Shown: positions 1 to 9,707 of the stretch, in pieces
Position numbering within the stretch: position 1 is the stretch's first letter
Layout of the letters: every line of letters begins with the position of its first letter
The notes under the pieces: model-generated
Database searches by the model: none
What the model was told of the DNA's origin: nothing
Seen by the model: the letters and a program-made list of their open reading frames with translations, nothing else
Made by a program: the position numbers and the translations under genes
Origin: Entoloma clypeatum
Taxonomy: Eukaryota; Basidiomycota; Agaricomycetes; Agaricales; Entolomataceae
Direction: 5' to 3'
DNA length: 64,000 bases
Assembly (NCBI GenBank): GCA_963565915.1
Contig: OY751489.1
Location: 1,116,001 to 1,180,000 of the forward strand

Positions 1-41
1 GGTCTGAAATCAATGAAGGTAAACTGGACCTTGAAACACTA
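1..41 (-). repeat. Terminus of a TAGTGTTT-family hAT-like repeat
   Basis: The window opens inside a repeat that ends with CCTTGAAACACTA at position 41. Reverse-complemented this reads TAGTGTTTCAAGG, the same end seen at 63199 (same orientation), at 61083 (TAGTGTTTGAGGG) and at 9172 (TAGTGTTTAAGGG). Only the last few tens of bases are in the window, so the element itself is not visible. It stops four bases before the Tc1 insertion. Confidence 0.45.
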
Positions 42-45
42 AATA

Positions 46-1663
46 CAGTGCCTCACAAAACTGATTCAATGTTTGTTGCTTTTTGAATCCCTTCAAGATA
101 ACTCTGCAAAGAATACCAATTGAATTAAACCTTTGGTATATAATTGAAAGCCCTACTTCAGGGCTTTCAGAATATAAAGGAATAATATGATTTAGATCAG
201 AATCCATGGAGATATGATTAAATTAAATCAGCAACTCATTGAATCAGTTTTGTGAGTATCTATGGCAATTATCAGAATCAAATGCTTCACTGGTTGTATG
301 GTAACCAGTTGTCATGACTTACTGATGGAACTTGAATAGAACCCTGATGGGTTGTCAAGGAAAGTTGTATAAGAAGAATCCAACCTCAACAGCCTCCATA
401 ATTAATCATGCGCCCTATCTCCTCTTCCCACAAGGAAAACATTCTTTCTCTGGCCTCCAATGGTCACTCCACTCGTCATATTGCCTCTAACCTGGGTGTC
501 AGCCAACCAACTGTCTCCAGAGTGCTTCAGATCTTCTTCCTCATCACAATCTCTCTTCTGGTGGTCGTCCATCCAAGCTTTCTCCCATCAACACACAAAA
601 CATACTTTCACAAATCACCTCAGGGAGAGCCTCCAATGCTGTGCAGGCTACCAAACACATCAACACTGTTATCTCCAATCCTGTCTCCCCAGAAACTGTG
701 AGAAGGGTTCTCAGAAAACATGAATTCAAGACTGTAACAAAGAAGAAAAGACCTTTCTTAAAGGCCATACATCGGAAGAGGTGGTTGGCATTTGCTATGA
801 AGCACAGGGAATGGACAGTGGAGGACTGGAAGAGGATCATTTGATCAGATGAGACCAAAATCAACAGGTTTGGGTCAGATGGCAAGGAATGGGTCTGAAA
901 AAAGAAGGGTGAGGGGCTTATTGAAAGAGAGGTTCAGGGCACAGTCAAGTTTGGGGGAGGAAATATTATGGTTTGGGGTTGTATGGGTTGTGAAGGTGTG
1001 GGGAGACTTGCAGAGGTTGAGGGGAGGATGGATGCTGATCAGTATGTGTCCATTTTGGAGGACAATTTGCTGCCCAGCATGGAGGAGAGTGGAATCTCTG
1101 AAGAGGAGATTATTTTTCAGCAGGACAATGACCCCAAGCACACCTCCAAGAAGGCCAAAAAATGGATGGACAGCAAGAATATTGCTCTGCTGGATTGGCC
1201 TGCACAGTCCCCAGACCTCAATCCTATTGAACACCTCTGGGTTCATATTAAAAGGAAGTTGAATGAATATCCAACACCACCCAAGGGAGTCTGGGAGATT
1301 TGGGACAGAGCAGCAGAGGTGTGGAATAATATAGAGCCAGAAGTGTGTCAAAACCTGATAGAAAGTATGCCAAGAAGGGTAGAGGCAGTAATCAAAGCTA
1401 AGGGGGGTAATACCAAGTACTAAAGTATAAAATACTGTATTTATTGTACATACTCACAAAACTGATTCAATGAGTCCCTGGAGTAATTTGATCATATATT
1501 GATCATTTTGTATGGGAATTACATAATTATTGCAGATTCTGAGAGTCCTGAAGCAGGGCTTTTAACCAGGTACCAATACCTTCTTTTGATTGGCATTATT
1601 TGCAAAGTTATTTTGAAGGTATTCACAAAGTAGCAAACATTGAATCAGTTTTGTGAGGCACTG
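46..1663 (+). mobile_element. Tc1/mariner element, copy A (1618 bp)
   Basis: The element starts with CAGTGCCTCACAAAACTG and ends with its complement. It is flanked by TA at 44-45 and 1664-1665, the expected Tc1/mariner target duplication. The two ends are alignable long inverted repeats of about 215 bp (46-260 and 1448-1663). Each end also holds an inverted second copy of the outer motif (CATTGAATCAGTTTTGTGAG at about 237-256 and its complement at 1451-1470), so each end is itself a palindrome. A second copy of exactly the same length lies at 13627-15244. It sits at the broken 5' edge of Gypsy-A copy 1. Confidence 0.95.
408..1423 (+). pseudogene. Tc1-like DD34E transposase, broken
   Basis: The N-terminal helix-turn-helix lies at 408-530 (SLASNGHSTRHIASNLGVSQ, PTVSRVLQ). 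The reading frame then shifts near 530-550 and continues through GGRPSKLSPINTQ to KRII. Two in-frame TGA codons follow, at 842-844 before SDET and at 895-897, where family members normally carry Trp. The last part (968-1423) holds QQDNDPKHTSKK and SPDLNPIEHLW, with exactly 34 residues between the second catalytic Asp and the Glu. The first Asp is in SDET. The C-terminus ends in KGGNTKY, as in Tc1 relatives. At least three lesions make this copy inactive unless some are bypassed. The same lesions occur in the second copy. Confidence 0.9.
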
Positions 1664-1675
1664 TACATATCCTAT

Positions 1676-4398
1676 AACAACAAGAAGGATGGTTCCAAAT
1701 TATTGGTACAAGATTACTGCATGGTCAATAAATTCACGGTCAAAGACAAGTTCCCACTCCCACGAATATCTGATCTCTGGGATGTGCTGAAAGATGCAGT
1801 CTACTTCAATAAGATGGCATGTGGGGCTATAACAACGTCCGGATTAAGGAGGGCAATGAATGGAAAGCTGCCTTCCTCACCAGTCGGGGATTGTTTGAAC
1901 CATTGGTCATGTTTTTCGGTCTTTGCAATTCCCCAGGAACGTTCTGTTGAATGATGGCTAGTCTATTCCGGGACCAGATCTGCTGATGTATCTGCATGAT
2001 CTACATGGATGACATCGTGGTTATCGGTAAAACCAAGGAAGAACTCGCACGAAACACTGAAGAAATCCTACAGATCCTATCAGACAATGATTTGTTCCTA
2101 AAGGAGAAGAAGTGTTTATGGGAACTAACGAAATGTCCTATATTGGGATATGTGGTTGGTGAGGGACGTGTTGAGATGGAAACTGAGAAGGTGGATACAA
2201 TTCGAAACTGGCGAGCACCCACATCAAAAAAGGAAGTTCAGAAGTTCCTTGGATTTGCTAACTTCTATCGATGATTTATTGAAGGGTACTCAAACATCGC
2301 GAAACCTCTCACCGCGCTCACAGGTGGTACGACATTTACTTGGGGACCAACGGAGCAGCAAGCTTTTGAAGGTCTCATACGGGCAATTATGTCGGCACCA
2401 GTCTTGGCATTACCGAAACCAGAGGGACAGTTCAGGGTTGAAACCAATGCATCGGGCTATACAATTGGAGCAGTACTCTCTCAGAAGCAAAACGACAAAT
2501 GGCACCCCATTGCGTTCTTGTCGCGGACCATGTCCGCGGCCGAACAGAATTACGAGATATATGACAAGGGACTCCTGGCAGTCGTGGAAGCATTGAAAGA
2601 TTGGAGACACTATCTGCTTGAAGCCAGGGAACGTTTCGAGATCTTAGCCGATCACAAGAACCTGGAATATTTCCGTCATCCTCAGGACCTAAATCAACGA
2701 CAGCGACGCTGGAAAATGAAGTTACAAGACTATGACTTCGAATTACGGCATGTGCCCAGGAAGACCAATGTGAAAGCGGACATCCTGTCGCGCTTACCCT
2801 GGTATGAAGCGGAACTCAAACCACAAGACAGCAACCAAATGCTCAAGGAGGGACTATTCTTGAAACGATTGGAATCAGAAGATGTGGTACAAATGGAGAT
2901 GTTCACGGAGGAAAAATTCTTTGAAGGGGGTGAGACATCTGATTCCATCAAAATTGGAAACGTCACAACCATCAAAAACCCATGGATCGCACGCATCAAG
3001 GCTTCGAACCGCATGGAGACAGAAGTAGCGCAGGGCCTAAAAAAGAATCCTCATTGGTATCAGCAGGAGAATGGGATCACCTATGGAGGAGAACGAGTCT
3101 ATGTCCCGCCAGATCCACAATTACGACAAGAGTTGATGTTTGAGTCACATGATGCACCAGTGGCTGGACATCCAGGACAGTACCGAACACATGAACTCCT
3201 CACTCGCACCTACTGGTACCATCCTGCATGATGTAAAGAAGTATGTGAAAGGTTGCGACACTTGTCAATGCAACAAGATCAACCAACAAAAGTGACATGC
3301 TCCGCTACATCCCCATGCAGCACCAAGTCACCCATGGGAAGACATAGAGATCGACGTTGTGGGACCGATACCAGAATCTGATGGAAAAAACACAATTCTG
3401 GTCATCACGGATAGACATTTGAAGATGCTTCACCTCATTCCAACAACCGTGGAACTATCAGCTGAAGGATTAGCCAAGATCTATCGGGATCAGATATGGA
3501 AGCTTCATGGGATCCCCAAGAAGATCATCAGCGATAGGGGACCGCAGTTTGCCGCGAAGTTCATGGAGATACTCTGCCGCATGTTAGGGATCAAGAGGAA
3601 CCTGTCCACCGCATACCACCCACAAACCGATGGACAGGCCGAGTGATCGCATCAGGAAACGGAGACGTTCTTATGGAACTTTGTCAACCATCTACAGGAT
3701 GATTGGGCTGAGTGGATCGCAATCACAGAGTTCCAGTACAATGACAAAGAACATCAGGCGACGAAGCACACCCCATTCTACCTCAACTACGGTTTACATC
3801 CTTGGAAGGGAGAACTTGTGTTAGAAGATACCAATCCAGCTGCCAACAACTTCTTGAAGAGACTCAAACAAGCACGAGAAGAAGCCAATGCAGCACTGAA
3901 CAAGTGCAGGATCAGATGAAGAAGACAGTTGACACACGACGAAGTCTGTCTTGGGATTACCGCATCGGAGATAAGGTGTGGTTAGAAGGGACTAACACCT
4001 GGACCGATCGTCCCTCAAAGAAACTTGATGCACTCCGACATGGACCATTCAAAGTCCTAGAGAAGAAAGGGGCTAGCGCATACCTTCTTGACCTTCCAAA
4101 GACTTGGAAGATGATTCACCCTGTGTTCAACGAGACCCTGTTGTCACCATATGAAACCCCAAAGTATGCCATCCAGAAAAGGAAACCAGCCCCTGATCTG
4201 ATCATCATCGAAGGACGAGAAGAGTACCATGTGTCTACGATCCTAGACTCTTGAAAGTTCCGCCGAAAGATCCAGTACCTCATCCAGTGGGAAGGATATG
4301 GCCCAGAAGAGAACACATGGGAACCTCAAGCCAATGTTCAGAATGCTCAAGATTTGATCCGTGATTTCCATTGGCAGAACCTGTCTCGCCCAAGATAA
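1676..4398 (+). pseudogene. Gypsy-A copy 1 pol remnant (RT-RNase H-integrase-chromodomain)
   Basis: In order: RT (KKDGSKLLVQDY; catalytic IYMDD at about 1999), RNase H (FRVETNASGYTIGAVLSQKQ, about 2430; ILADHKNLEY), the H2C2 zinc-binding region (SHDAPVAGHPGQYRTHELL; GCDTCQCN), integrase (ISDRGPQF, YHPQTDGQAE) and a C-terminal chromodomain (IQYLIQWEGYG) ending at 4398. Lesions visible: a deletion near 1815, TGA at about 1951 and 1983, TGA at 2272-2274, a frameshift near 3217, TGA at 3644-3646 within the motif carrying the catalytic Glu, a frameshift near 3900 and TGA at 4252-4254. It cannot encode a working polyprotein. Confidence 0.9.
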
Positions 4399-4531
4399 AA
4401 GACATTTTTCAAAATCCACAACAGTATCGACCTCATCAGTCAAACACACACCGAGTTCCCCGCTCTAGTCCACTTCCCTGCCCAGTATAGCCTCCCCATT
4501 CTTCTTCTACCTCTCAACCATCCTCGCCGCC

Positions 4532-4903
4532 ATGTCTACCACCACTGCTACCTCCACTTCCGCCGCCGACATCAACCCCGCCATTGCCGCCCTCATGAAC
4601 GAAGCACTCTCCATGAGAGACCAAATCCATGCCCTTGAAACTTCCCTTGCCGACCTCCTTCATCACCAGATGCATATCCGGCTTCACTCGCTGTCCAACC
4701 TCCCCGTCGCCCCAAGTCCCGAGGAGAAACAAATCCTCGGGAATTACACCAGCACCCTCGTCATCGAAAATCGATGCATTCGGCTGGCCATCAAAGGCCT
4801 TGAACTCACCGTAGCCATCAACAAGGAGTTGATATATGATTGGAGCCTCAAGGAGAGTCTGAACTGGTCCGACCCCAGCAACAATGAGGGATGGGGACAG
4901 TGA
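4532..4903 (+). CDS. Gypsy-A extra ORF between pol and 3' LTR (ORF3)
   Basis: A 123-residue open frame starts 133 bp after the pol stop and ends 34 bp before the 3' LTR. I recognise no domain. It has a Ser/Thr/Ala-rich start, then a helical stretch (ALSMRDQIHALETSLADLL) that could form a coiled coil, a conserved HHQMHIRLHSLSNLP segment, and a Trp-containing acidic tail (DWSLKES, SNNEGWGQ). Related ORFs lie at the same place in copy 2 (9708-10070, one stop) and copy 3 (47333-47773, open, 146 residues). The frame is open here although the pol next to it has many lesions. Position recalls env, but no signal peptide or membrane segment is visible, so an envelope role is unlikely. Confidence 0.7.
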   Translation: MSTTTATSTSAADINPAIAALMNEALSMRDQIHALETSLADLLHHQMHIRLHSLSNLPVAPSPEEKQILGNYTSTLVIENRCIRLAIKGLELTVAINKELIYDWSLKESLNWSDPSNNEGWGQ

Positions 4904-4937
4904 CTCTGTGAGGACACAGAGCTTGAGGAGGGGAACA
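4904..4937 (+). promoter_or_regulatory. Conserved hairpin plus polypurine tract
   Basis: A perfect 7-bp stem with an AGGA loop (CTCTGTG-AGGA-CACAGAG, 4904-4921) lies directly after the ORF3 stop. The purine-rich GAGGAGGGGAACA follows and abuts the LTR at 4938; it should prime plus-strand DNA synthesis. The hairpin also occurs at 9690-9707 and 47312-47329, where the outer base pair is swapped. Confidence 0.7.
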
Positions 4938-5339
4938 TGTTACGGACTCTACAGTATGAGGACCACGTCATATCTTTTACCTATCATCCGAACACGGCGC
5001 CCTCTTATGAACTTACTATGTCTAATATCTACTTTTGCAACCTTCAATTCCCAGTCTGACTCATTACATTACTTCGTCATCCCCTTTAGTATACTTCGCT
5101 CCCGCACTGACTCACCTTCCGCAGTCAGCTTACTCACTGTACATAGCCTTCCGCAGTCGCATTACTCATGCGCACTGCCTTCCACAGTACTGACTCATCC
5201 GCTACCGCCTATAGTCAGTACCTATATAAACCTCTTGTACTATAGTAGATTCCTTAGATTTAGCAATCACTTTGCTCTTCGCCTTTCCACTTTCCTGCAT
5301 ACTCTGCCCGAACCTTGGAATGGTTTGTTAAGCATAACA
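4938..5339 (+). repeat. Gypsy-A 3' LTR, copy 1 (402 bp)
   Basis: The LTR begins TGTTACGGAC and ends AAGCATAACA. A TATA box (TATATAAA) lies at 5223-5230. The segment AGATTTAGCAA at 5256-5266 is the exact complement of the family's primer-binding site and lies 33 bp downstream of the TATA box, where transcription should start. Short imperfect repeats of the CTGCGGAAGGCAGT type fill the U3 region. No target duplication can be assigned because the other end is missing. Confidence 0.9.
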
Positions 5340-5504
5340 GGGGCATTGGACACGAGAGACAGCCTAGTGGGGTGTGGGGATGTCAGGGTTATGGTCTTGA
5401 GTTGATGGTGGGCCGTGGTCTTGAGCCGGTATTGGGCGTGGTGGATTGTGTTCTGCATTGGCGAGGCATTGGAAAAGAGGGGAGAGGGAGGGAAAAGCAG
5501 TGAG

Positions 5505-5712
5505 AGGTGAGTACCGGCGAGTACTTAGGAAGATCAACAATAATCAATGTTCAACCCTCGGTGGTTGCCGTGGTGTGCCACACGAACAAACATCAGCAAT
5601 GGACTTGTCGATTTTTTCGACAAGTCCTTATGTTTGTTTGTGTGTTGTCAGCAAACCCCAAGGGTTGATCAACTGCTTGGTGGTGGTTGATCCTCCTTAT
5701 TCCCTCTCTCGC
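5505..5712. repeat. Large imperfect palindrome (foldback)
   Basis: The sequence folds on a centre at about 5614. The inner stem is a perfect GGACTTGTCGA / TCGACAAGTCC around a short T run. Outside it the arms ACAAACAT/ATGTTTGT, AACCCTCGG/CCAAGGGTT and GTTGATCTTCC/GTTGATCCTCC also pair. Each arm is roughly 100 bp. It has no coding potential and may be a foldback MITE. It lies between the Gypsy-A LTR and the 20-bp minisatellite. Confidence 0.7.
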
Positions 5713-6262
5713 AATGCTCCCCACCCAAGATGAGCCCCGTCTCTGCCCAATGGTCGTCCCTCGCATCCCTTGCATCCCTCGCATCCAACGGCTCCCTCTC
5801 GCCCCCAACGGCCATCTCTCACCCCCAACGGCCATCTCTCACCCCCTACGGCTGCCTCTCACCCCCCAACCCCCTCCCCTCGTGCCCAACGGCTGCCTCT
5901 CATCCCCTACAGTCTCCTCATGTGCCCAATGGCCTCTTCTCGCCCCCAATGGCTGCTTCTCGCCCCCAACGGCTGCCTCTTGCTCCAACGGCCGTCTCTC
6001 ATCTCTAACAGCCTCCTCGTATGCCTCTCATCCCCTACGGTCTCCTCACGTCTCCAACGGCTCCCTCTCATCCCTATGGCCTCCTTGTGCCCTGTGGCTG
6101 CCTCTCACCCCCAATGCCCTCCTCTCATGTCCAACGGGGTCTCTCGTCACCAACAGTCTTCTCTCATGTCCAACCACCGTATCTCGTCCCCTATGGCCTC
6201 CCTGCGTGCCCAACGGCCGTCTCTTGTCGCCCACGGCTGCCTCTCGCGCCCAAGGGCCATTT
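5713..6262 (+). repeat. 20-bp CCCAACGG-type minisatellite, block 1
   Basis: The motif CCCAACGGC recurs about every 20 bp with a variable middle (for example GGCTGCCTCTCGCCCCCAA). Some units are 19 or 21 bp. Because 20 is not a multiple of three, all three plus frames give long open frames rich in SPTA/PNG-type repeats. These are a by-product of the repeat and are not annotated as genes. Confidence 0.85.
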
Positions 6263-6750
6263 TTTAACATTTTTTCATGTTGACCTGCCATTCAAAGCTG
6301 AACCAAACAAACCCGTGGTCAGTTTACCCCCTCCCCAAGAAGGTCCCATGTCCCCACCATATCAGGGCAGTGACGACGACAGTGATGACAAGCAATGGGA
6401 CCAAAAAAAATTGACGAGGGATGACCGTGGGTGTGCAAAGACCACACCAGGCGACAAACAGGTCGTGAATGATGGACCAGCAATGAAAAGAAGACAGTGG
6501 GTGTGAGTTATTTGGTCGAGGGGAACCTGACAGTGGTGGTAACGATGGTACCAGTAATACATATTTCAATATGTCCTTGTCTCGAGAGTTTGTTACCAAG
6601 ATGTAGTAGTACATTCAATGATATTTTTTCATAATAACTATTTGTGTGTTGAAATGAAATGAGTAGACTGGCATATAAACCTATTCTACAGCAGCCTCCT
6701 GAAGGCTCCATAGTGCTCTGTAACATTCTATACACTATGATGGTATAGGG
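6263..6750. other. No recognised gene
   Basis: The frame running out of the minisatellite stays open to 6506 and gives an acidic, non-repetitive tail (GSDDDSDDKQWDQKKL) with no recognisable domain and no start codon of its own outside the repeat. The remainder is AT-rich and I see nothing in it. Confidence 0.4.
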
Positions 6751-6912
6751 ATTTGAGTAGGTTTAAAGAGCTCAGAGGTTGCTATGAAGTGCTCTGGAAT
6801 GCTATGGAGTTCCCACATGATGCTATGGAATGCTCCATACCTCACAGTGGGTGCTCTAAACAAGAGGACCTTTGCTATGGTGCTATGATGCTATGGGATG
6901 TTATAGACTGGT
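6751..6912 (+). repeat. Degenerate TGCTATGG repeat tract
   Basis: The core TGCTATG(G/A), often spaced as TGCTATGGAATGC, recurs about ten times. A second tract of the same kind is at 30601-30770. In both places it lies several hundred bases downstream of a 20-bp minisatellite block, so both may be parts of a larger repeat. Confidence 0.55.
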
Positions 6913-7374
6913 CTCAACTGCTTCAGAACAGACCCCCAGATTGCTGATAGATGCCTTCCAGATACCCCCCTATTCACCACACCCCACCACTGCCCCACAT
7001 ATGCAGCTATATGGGCATAAATATACATAGATATCCTCTCTAACATATAGTAATATGCCATATATATCATTATAAAACAGTCCCCTGAGATGTAAGGCAT
7101 TAAAGCACCTAAAAAGCGGTCAGATAGCCAGGGGAAAGGAGGAGCACATACTTCCCCATGGCATACTGACCTCCTATGCCTGAGGCATAGCTTATAGACA
7201 TGTTCTGTATTGTAAGAGGGTTTGGAAAGTCAGAATTTGGCCCAGAAAGAGCAGAGAAACATGGTAGGAAAAGGGAATTTGCATATACTCACTTTGGGGT
7301 ATCTAGCAGTATCCCCACAGCGTCAGATAGTCAGGGCAAGTATCTAGAAACGTTTTCTGCGATATATAGTGCTC
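6913..7374. other. Intergenic; possible diverged dispersed repeat
   Basis: No coding sequence is evident. The interval from GGAGCACATAC (about 7140) to CTCCAAGCGTCG (7373) resembles 53680-53890, which has the same two motifs at similar spacing, with an AACATGGT core in both. The similarity is weak by eye. Confidence 0.3.
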
Positions 7375-8037
7375 CAAGCGTCGATATAATAAGTTCTGGA
7401 GTCTATATATGGAGTGAAATGGGGGGAAAAGTCAAAAAGGCGAATTTCTTACCTAGAATCACCATTTCCTCAAATAAAAATGGCGGAGAACTCGCAGAGG
7501 GTGTTGAGGGTGTATACCTACTGTATTAAAAAGACCCCAATGGGAAGCGGATGGATGTGCAAGGTGGTAGATGAAATTTGGTTCCGAAAATGTTGTGAAC
7601 TTCAGTTGTTGACACAACATCGACACCTTCAACTGCAAGTGGCAGATACTTGAGTCAGAGTGCATTCCGGGATGTATATCTACTGAATGAAAAAGACCTG
7701 ATAGGAATTGGTCAGATGCACAAGGTGAAAAGGGTGGTGAATCAAGATACTCTATTGATGTACTGCCAGTGTACACTACAATGTTTGGGTTGATGTTGTG
7801 TCAACAACTGAAGTTCGCGACATTTTCGGAACCAAATTTCATCTACCACCTTGCACATCCATCCGCTTCCCATCAGGTCTTTTTAGTACAGTAGGTATAC
7901 ACCCTCAACACCCTCTCCGAGTTCTCTGCCATTTTTATTTGAGGAAATGGTGATTCTAGGTAAGAAATTCGCCTTTTTGACTTTCCCCCCCATTTCACTC
8001 CACATATAGACTCCATAACTTATTATATCGACGCTTG
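7375..8037. repeat. Foldback element with ~250-bp arms
   Basis: The arm 7375-7622 (starting CAAGCGTCGATATAATAAG) is repeated almost exactly in inverted orientation at 7790-8037. The spacer of about 167 bp is unique within the window. Mismatches are few and mostly single bases. No transposase is encoded, and no clear target duplication is seen, so the superfamily is unassigned. Confidence 0.9.
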
Positions 8038-9171
8038 TGCCTGGTCATATTCACCTAATTTGGAACGAACCAAATTTTTGTTGTCCAGCAATCAAATTTT
8101 GGTCAAAATCTAGTCTGCTTTCATCAGTAAACCTACATTTTACTTGTGGGAGCTCGTACAAGCATCAACGAGCCAAAACAAGTGCATCTGAGTTGCAATC
8201 CGATGAGCCCCACGAGATTGGCCACCGACTCCCATGAGTAAAACTGTCAATTATAGAGAACACAGCTTCCACAACTTCCTTATCATTGGTTTTGGGTGCT
8301 ATAGTGGTCAGGGCTATTGGATAGGCCACAAATACATCCCATTCAATGTACAGAACAAGGGATTACCTTTTGAATGACTCACAACTTGCAAGGGCTAAAT
8401 TGTTGTGCCGATCTCCTGTGAAGCAAATTTGGTAAAATCCCCTTCACTTTCCATTTTTCATTATAAAAGACAACTCATAGAATAAGATTTTAAAAGCTCA
8501 AAATTATTCTGTGGTCTTATACAACACCTTTGCAGAGTTCTGTTCCATTGGCCATTTTGACAAGCTAATGAGGTCATGAGATTTGTGTAGATTTGCTGAT
8601 GTTCAAACGCGCCCACCATACCGTAGTAAAAAAGTTTCTCATGAAAAAGTCATGTGTTTATTCTCACAACCAAACATGTCTCTTATGTAATTGATTCTGC
8701 AAAGCCACTGTATTCATGTAACATACACCACCAGTGAATGACCGAGCCATCACCAGAAGCACCGTTCAGGTTCTGTAACCCCCCGGGATGGGCCATCTGC
8801 CATGAAGCTTGGCTGGACGGATATGAATCAGTTCAATATGTTCATCTTCTAGAGACAACAATGACATACTTTCCACTCTGGGTCATTTGCTTGTGGTGGT
8901 TCATCATTGATATTTGAGCAAATGTTCGCCGGCCTTGGTTAAACACAAAAACATGGCTTGGGAAACAAAGGCAGGATCCCCGATGTTGAGAACACCAAAC
9001 ACTTGCATACAAGGCAAATGACCTGCTAGGTTTGTTACCATGGAACAAGAAAAAGATAGAATTATTACATGATAAACCAAACTATGAACTCTGGCGTTTC
9101 CTCAATGACAGGATGCTGCGGTCAGGAGATGTGGATGACATGCTCGCAGTCTTGCAAGAGCAGATCATGAG
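8038..9171 (-). pseudogene. Possible relic of a Tc1-like transposase
   Basis: No frame stays open. On the minus strand near 8125-8145 the translation RFTDESRLDFDQNL resembles the first catalytic-Asp region of fungal Tc1-like (DDE superfamily) transposases. Other minus-strand fragments between 8840 and 9110 are Cys/His-containing but not diagnostic. If it is a transposase it is heavily decayed. The evidence rests on one short motif. Confidence 0.25.
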
Positions 9172-9246
9172 TAGTGTTTAAGGGTTTGATCCAGTCCGGT
9201 TTTTTGACCCAAAAAGGGTAGGACCAGAGACCAGACTGGTCTTTCA
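9172..9246 (+). repeat. Truncated TAGTGTTT-family terminus
   Basis: TAGTGTTTAAGGGTTTG, followed by TCCGGTTTTTTGACCC and GAGACCAGACTGGTCTTT, matches the left end of the element at 61083. It is cut off at 9247 by Gypsy-A LTR sequence. It shows that Gypsy-A copy 2 lies beside or inside an element of this family. Confidence 0.6.
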
Positions 9247-9285
9247 TGTTATGCTTAACAAACTGGGCAAGGTTCGGGCAGAGTA

Positions 9286-9673
9286 TGTTATGCTTAACAA
9301 ACCGTTCCAAGGTTCAGGCAGAGTATGCAGGAAGTGGAAAGGCGAAGAGCAAAGTGATTGCTAAATCTAAGGAATGTAGCTATGGTACATGGGGTTTATA
9401 TAGTACTAGCTACGAGCAGTAGCGAGTGAGTCAGTAGCTGCGGAAGGCAGTGCGGATGAGTCAGTAACTGCGGAAAGGCAGTGCGAAGTGAGTCAGACGA
9501 CTGCGGACTGAGTAATCCCTACTGCGGAGTGTGAGTCAGCGCGGGAGCGAAGTATACTAAAGGAGAATGGTAGAGTAAAGGTAAATGAATAAGCGGTCCG
9601 ATGAGTCAAAGAAATAACGAAGGTACAATGCAAGGGAAAAGTGCATAACATACAAACCGGTAAGTCCGTAACA
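9286..9673 (-). repeat. Gypsy-A copy 2, 3' LTR (388 bp)
   Basis: On the plus strand it runs TGTTATGCTTAAC...GTCCGTAACA, the inverse of the LTR at 4938. The polypurine tract complement (TGTTCCCCTCCTC) follows at 9674, and the conserved hairpin lies at 9690-9707. Confidence 0.9.
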
Positions 9674-9707
9674 TGTTCCCCTCCTCAAGCTCTGTGTCCT
9701 CACAGAG

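Larger units (their letters stand above)
1676..5339 (+). mobile_element. Gypsy-A copy 1: 5'-truncated chromodomain Ty3 element
   Basis: Only the 3' part remains, from the middle of the reverse transcriptase through integrase, chromodomain, a small downstream ORF, the polypurine tract and the 3' LTR. Homology to the full-length copy at 46933-52840 begins abruptly at about 1676, just inside the right Tc1 end, so the 5' half was lost before or during Tc1 insertion. It shares two lesions with copy 2 (a stop after GFANFYR and a small deletion giving RTYWYHPA), so the two form a sublineage. Confidence 0.9.

Noticed and set aside
4532..4903. Gypsy-A ORF3 as a retroviral-type envelope
   Set aside because: No signal peptide, membrane span or furin-like site, and it is too short.
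5687..6506. Several long overlapping Pro/Ser/Asn-rich open frames
   Set aside because: They come from a 20-bp repeat that is open in all three frames. No start or domain outside the repeat supports a gene.
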